From assembly GCA_002707335.2 (NCBI GenBank), contig PAMN02000053.1, forward strand, positions 1-27,382: a DNA stretch of 27,382 nt, given 5' to 3'. The notes beneath the pieces were generated by a model. That model worked only from the letters and a program-made list of their open reading frames with translations, was not told where the DNA came from and ran no database searches. Position numbers and translations under genes: made by a program. Origin of the DNA: Methanobacteriota archaeon. GTDB lineage: Archaea > Thermoplasmatota > Poseidoniia > Poseidoniales > Poseidoniaceae. Positions 1 to 9,497 of the stretch are shown piece after piece. Numbering within the stretch: position 1 is the stretch's first letter; every line of letters starts with the position of its first letter.

Positions 1-60
1 GTCAGGTAGAGCGATGGACTCTTAATCCATCGGTCGCGGGTTCGAACCCCGTCAGGCCCG
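1..60 (+). tRNA. tRNA-Lys (anticodon CUU), 5' end cut by window edge
   Basis: The sequence begins inside the D-arm. An anticodon stem (14-18 with 26-30) closes a seven-base loop at 19-25 with T20 in the position-33 place and anticodon CTT at 21-23, which reads the lysine codon AAG. The T-arm is stem 36-40 with 48-52 around the loop TTCGAAC at 41-47. The 3' acceptor strand is 53-59 and the discriminator base is G60. CCA is not encoded, since the next bases are CTAAAC. The 5' acceptor strand and part of the D-arm lie outside the window, so an intron or other oddity there cannot be excluded. The mature 3' end directly abuts the stop codon of the converging rpiA gene. Confidence 0.93.
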
Positions 61-765
61 CTAAACTAGATTTCCAGATGGATTGTACAGGCTTTCTATT
101 CCATCTGAACCAGCCAATATTACAGCATCACACATGTTGTTGAAAAGCCCGACCTGAACTACACCTGCTATGTTTAGAATATCTGATTCGCATTTAATAG
201 GATCGAGAATAGTAGGGCCTGTAATGGCATCAGCGAGGAAATTACCATTGTCTGTTATCTTTGGTGCTCCATCTTCCATTCTCAAATTTACTTCGCAGTC
301 TAGTAGTCTAGATATTTGATTTATTGTAGAAATGTGAGAAAATCTGGTTACCTCGATAGGTAGTGGAAACATTCCAAGTGTAGTAACCTTCTTTCTGTCA
401 TCGGCAACTACAACCATGGTTTTGCTTTGCTGTGCTACTATTTTTTCTCTTAACAAGGCAGCACCTCCACCTTTGATCAATTGGAAGTTCACGTCAAATT
501 CATCTGCACCATCAATTACAACGTCTAATCCATCGATATCTGATAATTCAACTAATTTAATTCCAACCTCTAAAGCAAGTTTCTCAGTTGCTATGCTGGT
601 TGGAACTCCTACAATATCCAATCCTTCTTCAGAAACTCTCCTTCCAAGTTCTAAAATTGTGTATTTGACAGTTGAACCTGTGCCGAGCCCAACCTTCATA
701 CCATTTTTTACAAATTTACAAGCCTCAATTCCAGCCATTTTCTTGAGGTCTTCAACATCTGACAT
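61..765 (-). CDS. rpiA: Ribose-5-phosphate isomerase A
   Basis: This cytosolic enzyme interconverts ribose 5-phosphate and ribulose 5-phosphate, which supplies ribose for nucleotides. In archaea lacking the oxidative pentose phosphate route it works with the ribulose monophosphate or non-oxidative branch. The 234-residue length is normal for RpiA. Family motifs are intact: the phosphate-binding loop GLGTGST (residues 26-32), the catalytic DGADE (85-89), KGGGAALLREK (98-108) and PLPIEV (134-139). A C-terminal GVVQVGLF segment stands where the family usually has a GVVENGLF-like segment. The start is the ATG at 763-765, the only Met that precedes the conserved N-terminal helix without trimming it. 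The stop codon TAG (61-63) lies immediately after the 3' end of the converging tRNA-Lys, so the two genes share no spacer. The gene is divergent from the large surface protein gene at 842. Confidence 0.96.
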   Translation of the reverse strand: MSDVEDLKKMAGIEACKFVKNGMKVGLGTGSTVKYTILELGRRVSEEGLDIVGVPTSIATEKLALEVGIKLVELSDIDGLDVVIDGADEFDVNFQLIKGGGAALLREKIVAQQSKTMVVVADDRKKVTTLGMFPLPIEVTRFSHISTINQISRLLDCEVNLRMEDGAPKITDNGNFLADAITGPTILDPIKCESDILNIAGVVQVGLFNNMCDAVILAGSDGIESLYNPSGNLV

Positions 766-841
766 AGTCCTTCCAGTAGAAATCAGTCAATAAGTAATGT
801 GAGGCGAATGTCTAAAGTGCTAAGATGAATTAAATTACATT

Positions 842-3800
842 ATGCAGGGGAAGTTGTGTTCGATTTTCCTTGTTTCGGTTTTCTTAATATCACTAGTTTC
901 ACCACTTGCTGAAGCAAGTAATACGACTCGCCAGATTGATGTTGAAATTTATATCGCTCCAGATGGCATATCTGACGACTACACAATAGAGGTTCCTGAT
1001 GGAGATATTGTTTCGAAATTGGAATTTGAAATCACCGACCAGCCGCACGCGATTGATGATATATTGACACTTTCAAAGAAAACAGACTGGTCTAGTGGAA
1101 AATATATCGAAGGAATCGATTACAATAACTCAGGATTACGTGTTGCCCCAAACTCATTTGAATGGGATTTCGAAGGTTCTGCACAAGGATGGACCTTTTC
1201 AGGTGGAGGTTGGGCTCATGGTTTCGATACAACATTAGGTTCAGTATCTGGAGTTAATTCGGGTAATTCAGCCCTTTACACATACAACGGTAATTATCCA
1301 AGTTATATGGGCGGCCCATACTATGCAACATCTCCTTCTATAGATTGCTCAGCATGTTCTGGGTCATGGGATTTCAAGTATTGGAAAAGGCTTGGTGTAG
1401 AATCTAGAAGCTATGACAGTGCTGTTGTGCAAGTCAAGAATTCCAACAACGCCTGGATAACAGTCTATCAAAATCCATTTGGAACTGTAAATGATGGTTC
1501 GTTTTCACAATCATCTCATGATGTCAGTTCATACATTTCGGGTAATTCTAATTTTCAAGTAAGATTTGGTCTAGGGTCTAGTGATGGTTCTGTTGAGTTT
1601 ACAGGTTGGAATATCGATGACATAACTATCGAGCCAAAAACCAATGCAGGAACTGGCTCAGGCAATTGGACTAGCATGCCATTTGGCCCAGGAGTTCAAG
1701 GTGCGATGTCTACGTCATTTGGTATGATGGCAATCGATGCTGATATCCCGACTGGGTCATCCGTTGAGTGGACTCTAGTGAACTTTGATGATGGACAAGA
1801 ATTAGCTGGTTTTACTGACCGTGTAGACTTAATCGCAGATCTTGGTTCAATTTCTGTAGACGACTATTCAAAGTTACAAATTAAAATCTTCATGACTTCT
1901 ACAATGGAATCTCCAGTGGTCAATCAAATAAAATTCGGTGGAGCAATCATAAATTCATTTTCAAATAGTGACGGCGGTTGGACCGGCTATTCTACAATAT
2001 CTAACGGTGAACTAACTGGAGTAGATGAGATATTTTCTCCTAAATGGCGTGTTTCAAATCCATTTTCAGAGGCTCATTTTGTTAGTGTGATTTCAGGAAC
2101 TGGCAGCCTCGAAGTATGCTTTGTCGATTACACAAATTGTAATTCAAACAATTGGTCAAAAATTCCACAAAACGGAATATATCGGCTGAATGAACCAAGT
2201 GTTCACTTAAGTGTAAAGTGGAATGGTACTGGAAATTATAATTTTGAATACTTCCAAGCAGAGTTGTTACGTCATTCTTCTCCGGAAGGTGTTGAAATTG
2301 ATATCGGACTAGACGGGATATCAGAATGGTCAATGTCAAGAACAGGACTAGGTCCTTGGGGTCACCAAAATAGATTGATAGATTCCAATCATTCTAGAGT
2401 AATTAATACAGGAACCCAGTTCGAACAAAGTTTAGAATTGTTTTATCCTTATTCTAATGAAAATCGGTCTAAATTCAAAACTTTAGCAAATATGCAATTT
2501 TTCTTAACTCCAAAATCGCAACCAATTGGAAATGTTGATTTAGAGTTCTATGTCAATAGTAATCAAATACTTACAAAGTCTATCGGCTCACTAAATCAAC
2601 CCAAGAGAATAGAATTATCAGGTATGGATATAATGTCAATCGAGGGACAAATAGCATCCAGTAATCCTGACTCATCGATAAATGGATTGGATTTACACAA
2701 ATTAAGAATTCAAATTTCAAGTAATACAAATGCAGAGATAATGTTTTCTGGATTATCGATTCCGTACTCTTTTACAGCTATAATCCAAGATGAAACATCT
2801 AAAGACATAATCTCTTCAATAAATTCTAAACTTGGGGAAGTTAATGTCCAAGATGGTACAAGGGTTTCAAAAATACCAGTTCTGATGTCAAATAGGGGAA
2901 GTCTCACTATCACAGAGTATGTATTAGAAACAACAGGAACTCCAAATCCCATCTCTATAACTTTAGCCAATGAAACAGAAACTATAGTCGCTGGAAATGA
3001 TTGGTATGAGTTTACAAGTTTATTCGATTTGACGAACTTGAATCTCAATGATGCAGAAACACACTTCTTGAATAATGGTTGGGATTCATTATTCTCGCTA
3101 TCTGGAAATAATTGGGTAAGAGAAATAGATTGTTCTCTAATTGATAGAAGTTGTATTGTCGATCAAGGTATAATTTTTGAAGAATTCAATTACTCATTTT
3201 CAGATTCTAAGGTTGAATTCTATTTCAAAATTAAAATTTCTACACAATGGCCCAATGAAATAGCACTAATAGCATTGAATTCCATTGACATGGATGGAAT
3301 TACATCACAACCCAACGCCCTTAGATTTGGTTTAGGAACTTCAATGGGAGTTGAAAGGGATTTGACTGTTACCGATTGGGGAATTTCTTTTGGCAATGGC
3401 AGCAGGTCTTCAATAATCGATTCATACATTGATACTGGAAGTGAGTGTACTATCGAAGTTGAGATTAATTTTGCGAATTTAACTACAACTCCAAGGAACA
3501 ATACTGTAAACATTGGACTTGTAGTTGATGGAAATTTACTGGATAGTACTCAAGAACTAATCAACGGAGTCGCAACTTTGAATTTTTCTCCTGATGCTGA
3601 TGCGACTAAAATTGAAATTGAAATTACGGTTGCTGGTCTATTGGGGCAAAGTGTATATTGGAGCATTGATAAAAACGCGACTTTCTACTTAGACGAAATA
3701 TCTCCCGTTATAATTTCTTCAAACGTAGGGAAATTTGACCACATGCCCGTTAATGAGCCCCTATCACTACAATTCTTAATCGCTGATAGACCAGTATTGC

Positions 3801-5644
3801 CACGGCATGCATACTTACATCTTTCATCTGATTCCTCAGACATTAAAGTGATAGAACTAGACAAACCAAACAACTTGAATGGCTTCCAAGGTAATTACTC
3901 TAAACTAATTGATATGTCGGATTATGATGAAGGTGATGTTGTGTCTGGGTGGCTGGAAATTATTGATCCTGCAGGTCATGAATTAGTCGATTCAGGTTCA
4001 ATAGATAATCCCTATTTTACAATAAAAATAGGAAATGATGGTTCTCCTGTAATCAATCAGAATGGATTTGGTTGGGCTCAAGATGATTATTGGTTACACC
4101 CGGCTCAAGAATATGGTATTCATATTCCAATTTCCGATTCAAATGGTTACGGAGATATTTCAGTGGTTAGCATCGATTTAGGATTTGGAGCAAATGAAAA
4201 TTTAATTTTGGAATGGGATGCTCTTTCAGGTTGCATTTCCGCCTCCTCAAATGTTCAAATAATAAATTGTACAATAATTAGTAATGCTAGCCATTTTGAT
4301 TCAGAGTTCACACTTGAAGTTAAATTTGAATTAGATTGGGAATTCAATCCCGATTCTTCAATGATTAGGACTGTTGTGGTTGAAGTTGAAGATGATGCAG
4401 GTCAATCATACAGTAAAGAACTTGAGAGAAAATGGCGGTTTTCTAGTGAGGTTGAAGTAAATCTTGATTCGGCTGGGTTCTCAAATAATAACTCATTTGT
4501 TGCGCCTGGAAACCCAGGGTATTTCCAAACTGATGTTATTTGGTCAAAGGATGGTTCTTCTGTGATGGAATCATTTGAAGTAATGGCGAAGTACAGCGAT
4601 TACTATTTCTATGGTACAACAGAAAATGGTAGTGCTATGATTGAGATAACAGCATCGAATTATTCTGGAATATATCCAATAAATCTCGATTTAATTAATC
4701 TCCCACTAGGGGCAATAGATAGGACTGTAAATGATAGAATTGTAGCCTGGGTAGTAGTTGATGGAAATAAACCGGTTGTAAATCAATTATTGGCACCTAA
4801 TCAGTTTGAGCAAGTACAAGAAAGGGACTGGAAGGATTTACAGTTTGAAATTTCTTTGAATGAGCCCGAAGGATTGGACTCGGACACTATTTTGCTAAAT
4901 TGGTTGTTAGTGCCTAGAGGTATGCTTTTGCCCGAATTTGCAATATTAAGTGGAAATACATCAATGGAGGTCATTGCAGGAACAGGTTCCGGAGATTCTA
5001 TTCCATTAGCATCTAGTATTGATTTGGATGGCCTTATACCGGAACTTAGCAGAAAGGACTCTTGGGATCTGTGGGTATGGGTTACAGGAAGTGACCTCGC
5101 TGGCCAAATGATATCTGATAAATTCAATAACCGTTCAATGCCTTTAGCTAAATTAGAATTAGCGAGTAGAACCTCCGAACTGGTATTAAGCGACAATCAC
5201 ATATCGCTAGAAAGTCAAGACATTGTTGTTGGCCAACCAATTCAGATTAACGTAACAATTGAAAATATCGGTCTTGTTGATGGAATTACTAGTTTGCGAA
5301 TTGAGGTAATAGAAGGCAGTAAAAACAGACGACTGATAGAAATTGTCAATCTTCAAATTCCAGGGAATAATTCTGAAACGTTTGAAGTTACGTGGATTCC
5401 AGAAGAAACGGGTGCAGCATGGATTGAAATTACAACTCCTGATGGTAAATTTGCAAGAACTAGCCCTGTAAAGGTTTCAGATGATGCATCTGAATATGTA
5501 ATCGAGGGCTTGGAAGGAGCAGATACGTCGATGCTTACCGGTTTTTCAATAGTCATAATTGGAATGATTGGTTTGCTCAGTTATTTGGTTGTTTCAGACA
5601 GAAAATATCAAGAAGATTCTGAAGAAGAATCTGAATTCGATTGA
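842..5644 (+). CDS. Large secreted surface protein with C-terminal membrane anchor
   Basis: This 1600-residue protein has a classical signal peptide: basic start, hydrophobic core at about residues 5-19, and an AEAS cleavage region near 24-26. One C-terminal helix lies at about 1564-1584, followed by a short acidic tail of about 16 residues, so almost the whole chain should lie outside the cell. Residues about 105-265 form a jelly-roll (MAM/concanavalin-like) module, running from an F-E-G-S-A-Q-G-W start to an F-T-G-W-N-I-D-D-I end. Residues about 1443-1548 resemble a CARDB-type Ig-like adhesion module. The middle is beta-rich, Asn/Ser-rich sequence that I do not recognise, with many N-x-S/T sites that could be glycosylated. 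No enzyme active site is evident. Likely roles are a surface-layer, adhesion or polymer-binding protein. The start choice rests on the signal peptide; I see no Shine-Dalgarno site and no convincing TATA box. Confidence 0.85.
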   Translation: MQGKLCSIFLVSVFLISLVSPLAEASNTTRQIDVEIYIAPDGISDDYTIEVPDGDIVSKLEFEITDQPHAIDDILTLSKKTDWSSGKYIEGIDYNNSGLRVAPNSFEWDFEGSAQGWTFSGGGWAHGFDTTLGSVSGVNSGNSALYTYNGNYPSYMGGPYYATSPSIDCSACSGSWDFKYWKRLGVESRSYDSAVVQVKNSNNAWITVYQNPFGTVNDGSFSQSSHDVSSYISGNSNFQVRFGLGSSDGSVEFTGWNIDDITIEPKTNAGTGSGNWTSMPFGPGVQGAMSTSFGMMAIDADIPTGSSVEWTLVNFDDGQELAGFTDRVDLIADLGSISVDDYSKLQIKIFMTSTMESPVVNQIKFGGAIINSFSNSDGGWTGYSTISNGELTGVDEIFSPKWRVSNPFSEAHFVSVISGTGSLEVCFVDYTNCNSNNWSKIPQNGIYRLNEPSVHLSVKWNGTGNYNFEYFQAELLRHSSPEGVEIDIGLDGISEWSMSRTGLGPWGHQNRLIDSNHSRVINTGTQFEQSLELFYPYSNENRSKFKTLANMQFFLTPKSQPIGNVDLEFYVNSNQILTKSIGSLNQPKRIELSGMDIMSIEGQIASSNPDSSINGLDLHKLRIQISSNTNAEIMFSGLSIPYSFTAIIQDETSKDIISSINSKLGEVNVQDGTRVSKIPVLMSNRGSLTITEYVLETTGTPNPISITLANETETIVAGNDWYEFTSLFDLTNLNLNDAETHFLNNGWDSLFSLSGNNWVREIDCSLIDRSCIVDQGIIFEEFNYSFSDSKVEFYFKIKISTQWPNEIALIALNSIDMDGITSQPNALRFGLGTSMGVERDLTVTDWGISFGNGSRSSIIDSYIDTGSECTIEVEINFANLTTTPRNNTVNIGLVVDGNLLDSTQELINGVATLNFSPDADATKIEIEITVAGLLGQSVYWSIDKNATFYLDEISPVIISSNVGKFDHMPVNEPLSLQFLIADRPVLPRHAYLHLSSDSSDIKVIELDKPNNLNGFQGNYSKLIDMSDYDEGDVVSGWLEIIDPAGHELVDSGSIDNPYFTIKIGNDGSPVINQNGFGWAQDDYWLHPAQEYGIHIPISDSNGYGDISVVSIDLGFGANENLILEWDALSGCISASSNVQIINCTIISNASHFDSEFTLEVKFELDWEFNPDSSMIRTVVVEVEDDAGQSYSKELERKWRFSSEVEVNLDSAGFSNNNSFVAPGNPGYFQTDVIWSKDGSSVMESFEVMAKYSDYYFYGTTENGSAMIEITASNYSGIYPINLDLINLPLGAIDRTVNDRIVAWVVVDGNKPVVNQLLAPNQFEQVQERDWKDLQFEISLNEPEGLDSDTILLNWLLVPRGMLLPEFAILSGNTSMEVIAGTGSGDSIPLASSIDLDGLIPELSRKDSWDLWVWVTGSDLAGQMISDKFNNRSMPLAKLELASRTSELVLSDNHISLESQDIVVGQPIQINVTIENIGLVDGITSLRIEVIEGSKNRRLIEIVNLQIPGNNSETFEVTWIPEETGAAWIEITTPDGKFARTSPVKVSDDASEYVIEGLEGADTSMLTGFSIVIIGMIGLLSYLVVSDRKYQEDSEEESEFD

Positions 5645-5679
5645 GCCAATGGTTTCAAATGTAGTACATCAACCGGCGA

Positions 5680-5987
5680 TTGGAGGATGCAGGAGGACTG
5701 CTGACAGACTTCGAGTCTGAGGAAAGTCCCCTCTCCACAGTGCAGGCGGTCGAAACAATTCGAGACACAGAGATGGGTCGGTCAATGGTGCAGAAACGAA
5801 CGAGGTATGGTGTGTACGATGAATCCGAAAGGACGAGGTTGCCATATTATCGATGAGACGAGCAACCCCGCTGGAGCAAGCCCAAACAGTCCCGATAACG
5901 CTGCACGCTCAGGGACAGGTAGGGTGCTTAGTTGAATGCAGTCACCGAAAGGGAACAGAAAGGGGCTTACTCCCTGCATCCTCCAAC
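5680..5987 (+). ncRNA. rnpB: RNase P RNA (archaeal)
   Basis: This is the catalytic RNA of ribonuclease P, which removes 5' leaders from tRNA precursors. The ends pair as helix P1: TTGGAGGATGCAGG at 5680-5693 is complementary to CCTGCATCCTCCAA at 5973-5986. The universally conserved GAGGAAAGTCC (CR-I) lies at 5719-5729 and the ACAGAA...GGCTTA element (CR-V region) at 5955-5969. The length of about 308 bases suits the archaeal form. The boundaries come from P1 pairing and could be off by a few bases. The 3' end lies within one or two bases of the stop codon of the converging membrane protein gene. I found no clear promoter; it may overlap the end of the upstream coding region. Confidence 0.94.
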
Positions 5988-6599
5988 TTATTCCGAGTGT
6001 TTAACTGGTTCTGGCAATTTTGCATCTAAAAATACGGCTACAGACTCTCCATGTGCGCTGACTACTCTAAATTCGCTATTACATTCTGTACAATTTGCGT
6101 TACCAGTATAATTCTTGGGGACTCTAAATGATTTATTGCAGTAAGGGCATTCTATGTGATTTTTTTGTTTACTATCAATATAATTAGGGTCAGTTTTAGC
6201 CATCATTATCATCGATGTGATCATACACGCTAGTGCCCCCCAATATCCATGGTATACAATGGTATAGTCATCCATACTAAATTCATCTGATGTGTTGCAA
6301 ACAAAAAACCAACTAATCATATATCCGAAATAAACTAGTCCACCACAAATCAATCCGTTTGTGAATATACTGCCGTTTTTTGCATGCAATTTCAATGGAA
6401 TAATCAATGACAGTGTCATCGTGATAATGAAAACAATATCTGCATATAAACTCCATGTCCAAATTTGGAAGGCGAATTCAAGTGTAAAATAAGGAATGAA
6501 AACATTAGTTCCAATTACATTAGCAATTAGAATAAACAAGAATACTTTCGGTGCTAAATTTGGATAACCATGCTGGGTGTCATTCTCCATGGCTTCCAT
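5988..6599 (-). CDS. Four-helix membrane protein with C-terminal zinc ribbon
   Basis: The 203 residues hold four predicted membrane helices (about 17-37, 46-68, 79-101 and 113-135), then a cytosol-type zinc ribbon with CPYC (151-154) and CTEC (170-173), and a short charged tail. The ribbon resembles the small MJ0042-like zinc-finger segments often fused to archaeal membrane proteins of unknown role. I do not recognise a specific family and assign no function. The start at 6599 rather than the Met at 6590 is supported by a strong TATA-like box about 26 bases upstream, which fits a leaderless mRNA starting at this ATG. The stop codon almost touches the 3' end of the converging RNase P RNA gene. 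Confidence 0.8.
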   Translation of the reverse strand: MEAMENDTQHGYPNLAPKVFLFILIANVIGTNVFIPYFTLEFAFQIWTWSLYADIVFIITMTLSLIIPLKLHAKNGSIFTNGLICGGLVYFGYMISWFFVCNTSDEFSMDDYTIVYHGYWGALACMITSMIMMAKTDPNYIDSKQKNHIECPYCNKSFRVPKNYTGNANCTECNSEFRVVSAHGESVAVFLDAKLPEPVKHSE

Positions 6600-6618
6600 G
6601 GTCTTCTATGGTTAATCT

Positions 6619-6632
6619 GAATATAAAAAAAT
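6619..6632 (-). promoter_or_regulatory. TATA box for the zinc-ribbon membrane protein
   Basis: On the minus strand the A/T run reads TTTTTTATAT (6621-6630), centred about 26 bases upstream of the ATG at 6599. That is the distance expected from an archaeal TATA box to the transcription start. No Shine-Dalgarno site precedes the ATG, so the transcript is probably leaderless. Confidence 0.55.
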
Positions 6633-6640
6633 AATTGAAA

Positions 6641-9478
6641 TCATTCAATTATTGCATCAACTGCTTTCATTGATGAATCTGTCAGTACAACTCCATCCCC
6701 ATAATCAATGAATGAATGTTCATCCCCTCTAATTTTACTTCTTGTTACCTTTTCAGCAGTAATACAAGCTGGTAATAAGAATACACTTGTAAGGAATGCA
6801 AATATTATCAGCAACATCATCAAGACGAAGAAATTCACAAGTCCCGGGAATGCAACAAAGAATCCTGCTCCCAATCCTGCGACAGTCGTTGCAGTGGTTT
6901 CAAAGATAGTTTGGCCAGTCTTTTCAATAGAATGGCTAATTCCAACTGCAGTTTCGCCTTCTTCTTGGATTCTATGCATCACGTGAATAGCATCATCAAC
7001 TCCAATACCAAATACAATAGTTCCAATCATGGCAGTAAATATGTTGACATTGACATCTCCTGAACTCATCAATAACGGTTGCCAAACAATAATTGCAGCT
7101 ACTGGAATCATAGTTATTATTCCAATTCTAACCGATTTGAAAACTATGCAGAGAACGATTGTTAGGATAATCATTGTCAAAATTGTGGTATAACTTTGAG
7201 TGTCATGAATTCCTTCGTTGATGTCTAAACTAACTGGTAATCCCCCAGTTAAGGGTGAAACTCGTATGCCATCTTCTTCCATTGGGTCTGCTAGCATTGT
7301 ATCTATCTCGTCCCTTAGAACGCTGGCGTTATCTAGATTCATGTACGGTTGTGTAACGTATACTAGCGCTTTGCTTCCGCCTTCATTTGTGAGCATCCAT
7401 TGAACTTCCTTGGAAAGTGTATCGTATGCTACATTCACCATGTCTTTACGAAGATGCTCTCTCCCTTTACCGTCAGCAGATGTTGCGTCTAGCAATACCC
7501 ATGCTGCACAATCTGGAGAGTTTGATTCCCAGCATTTATCATGTAACAAATCCCAAAGAGAACCTTCGTAAATAGTGACGTTTGTTGTTGGTTCAGAAAT
7601 TGTAACAGGGATTGATTCAAGGAATGTGATTAAACTAGTAGTAGATGTATTATCGACTGTTTGAATTTGATTTTCTAACTGATCCATGGCGTCGAGAACA
7701 TCCAGAGACCTAATTTTCTTTTCTTGATCATTTATGTGCTGAGACGCATCAAAAATAAACAGAGAAGTTTGTCCTCCTCCAAATGTGTTTGAATATTCAA
7801 CCATAGCTTCCATAGAAGGAATATTGTCTGGTGTTTGGTCGCTACCGGAAATTGGTTTGTCAAATTGGTCAAGATTTGCAAATCCGGCAATGGTAATACT
7901 TGCTGTAATCATAATTATCACAAGGTATCCTTTGACTGGGAATTTTGCTAATGAACCCCACATTGGTGGATTTGTCCGTTTATTGAATCTGAGAATCCAA
8001 GTCAACACCGGGACTAAAATCATGGAAAATACCAATGTGGACAATATTCCTGCTACTAATGTCAGTCCAACAGAACGAATCGGAACAATAGATACAATGC
8101 TTGGCATAATCAACACAGAGAATCCGATTATTGTGGTCGTTGCAGATAATAACACTGCAACTCCAGTTGTTCGTGACATTTCCATTACACATGATCTGTA
8201 GAATTCAGGATCCCATAAATCAGGGACTTCGATAGATTGTTGGCCTTTTCTTCTCCGCCTTTCGTTTTCTTCAACAGCAGCATCGATTCGCTTACGCCGC
8301 ACTTCTTCGATACGGTTAACCATGTGTAAAGCATAATCTACTCCTAAACCAATTAGGATTGGGAATGTAGCAATAATCATTGGTGTGAGTGTCATTTCCA
8401 AGAGTACTGATGCTCCAAATGTCACTGCAAGAGCCATAACGATTGGTGTCCCTGAAATGATTACAACTTTCCAGGAGCGGTGTAACAAAGTGATAACAAT
8501 CACAGTCAATGCTAATGATATCGGCATCATATTCAGAAGGTCAATATATATTGCATCAGAGACGTCTTCCAAAATTTTCGATAGACCTGTTTGTGTCATT
8601 TCAGTCACTCTATACTCTTGAGGACGATTTTCTTCTGCGATAATCTCATTCACATGACTGAAAAATTCTTTGTAATTCTCCCATTTCCCAGTCTCATTTA
8701 TTTGGTTTTCTGATATCATACCTATCATAACATAAGTTGTATCCCAAATTCCATCTCCATTAGTGTCATTAACTAAACGACTAAGAGACCCATTTGATTG
8801 ATTTATGATTTCATCTACACGCTGTTGCTCATCAGGGATTGCGTACAATCCTCCATTTTGCCCTTGGGATAAAAGGTTACAATCGATTAAATTAGCAGTT
8901 AGCCTTTCACCAGTATTTCCACACATTGCATCATTAAATCTACCATCACTTGAATTAATTTCTTTGATTATTTGTGGCATTGAAATAATCCATAGAACAC
9001 CATCTTCTTTCCCATGATCTTCTTTATGCCAATCGATTCCATTCTTTTTCAAACCTGGTGACGAGGATTTTTCATCATCCCCCTCTATCCACGATATTTC
9101 GTGTAATATGTCTACATTAGATACATTATAGTCGTCTTTGTAAATCTCGGGGTCAAAAGCATTTGGTGTCTTGATGTAGATGAAACCTATATCGGTAGAC
9201 CATTCTTCTCTAACTTCAATCAAAAGGTCTGTTGATTCTGCTCCTTCAGGTAAAAATATCTCAACATCGTCCACAATCTGGTCTTGGAAATTAGTCCCTA
9301 TGTTGCCAAGATATGCAGACAATATTACTAGTAGTACAAGGGTAGTTTTTGGTTGCGCTAATACTTGAGAATATACTGTTTCTAAACCCGCCTCAACTTT
9401 CTCCTTAGCAACTTGAGAATACTCTGAGAGCTGTTCACGTACATCTCCCATGGTAATATGGAAGCACAACCAATCCAT
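6641..9478 (-). CDS. RND-superfamily (MMPL/HAE3-like) exporter
   Basis: This 945-residue membrane protein has the internal duplication of RND permeases. Each half has one membrane helix, a large extracytoplasmic domain (about 61-310 and 532-760) and five further helices, giving 12 helices in all. The fourth helix of each half carries the acidic motif expected for the proton relay: GLGVDYALHMVNR (377-389) and GIGVDDAIHVMHR (824-836). The family moves hydrophobic cargo such as lipids, glycolipids or hopanoids outward using the ion gradient; the cargo here is unknown. It follows the glycosyltransferase gene by about 20-50 bases and is probably co-transcribed with it. The start is uncertain: the Met at 9478 gives nine extra residues, while the Met at 9451 begins a more typical amphipathic N-terminus (M-G-D-V). 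Neither has a visible Shine-Dalgarno site. Confidence 0.9.
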   Translation of the reverse strand: MDWLCFHITMGDVREQLSEYSQVAKEKVEAGLETVYSQVLAQPKTTLVLLVILSAYLGNIGTNFQDQIVDDVEIFLPEGAESTDLLIEVREEWSTDIGFIYIKTPNAFDPEIYKDDYNVSNVDILHEISWIEGDDEKSSSPGLKKNGIDWHKEDHGKEDGVLWIISMPQIIKEINSSDGRFNDAMCGNTGERLTANLIDCNLLSQGQNGGLYAIPDEQQRVDEIINQSNGSLSRLVNDTNGDGIWDTTYVMIGMISENQINETGKWENYKEFFSHVNEIIAEENRPQEYRVTEMTQTGLSKILEDVSDAIYIDLLNMMPISLALTVIVITLLHRSWKVVIISGTPIVMALAVTFGASVLLEMTLTPMIIATFPILIGLGVDYALHMVNRIEEVRRKRIDAAVEENERRRRKGQQSIEVPDLWDPEFYRSCVMEMSRTTGVAVLLSATTTIIGFSVLIMPSIVSIVPIRSVGLTLVAGILSTLVFSMILVPVLTWILRFNKRTNPPMWGSLAKFPVKGYLVIIMITASITIAGFANLDQFDKPISGSDQTPDNIPSMEAMVEYSNTFGGGQTSLFIFDASQHINDQEKKIRSLDVLDAMDQLENQIQTVDNTSTTSLITFLESIPVTISEPTTNVTIYEGSLWDLLHDKCWESNSPDCAAWVLLDATSADGKGREHLRKDMVNVAYDTLSKEVQWMLTNEGGSKALVYVTQPYMNLDNASVLRDEIDTMLADPMEEDGIRVSPLTGGLPVSLDINEGIHDTQSYTTILTMIILTIVLCIVFKSVRIGIITMIPVAAIIVWQPLLMSSGDVNVNIFTAMIGTIVFGIGVDDAIHVMHRIQEEGETAVGISHSIEKTGQTIFETTATTVAGLGAGFFVAFPGLVNFFVLMMLLIIFAFLTSVFLLPACITAEKVTRSKIRGDEHSFIDYGDGVVLTDSSMKAVDAIIE

Positions 9479-9497
9479 GAATGCTGTGCTTGTTGGT

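Noticed and set aside
1..60. tRNA-Lys 3' end as an integration site for a mobile element
   Set aside because: No integrase and no direct repeat of the tRNA end were seen; the neighbour is the housekeeping gene rpiA.
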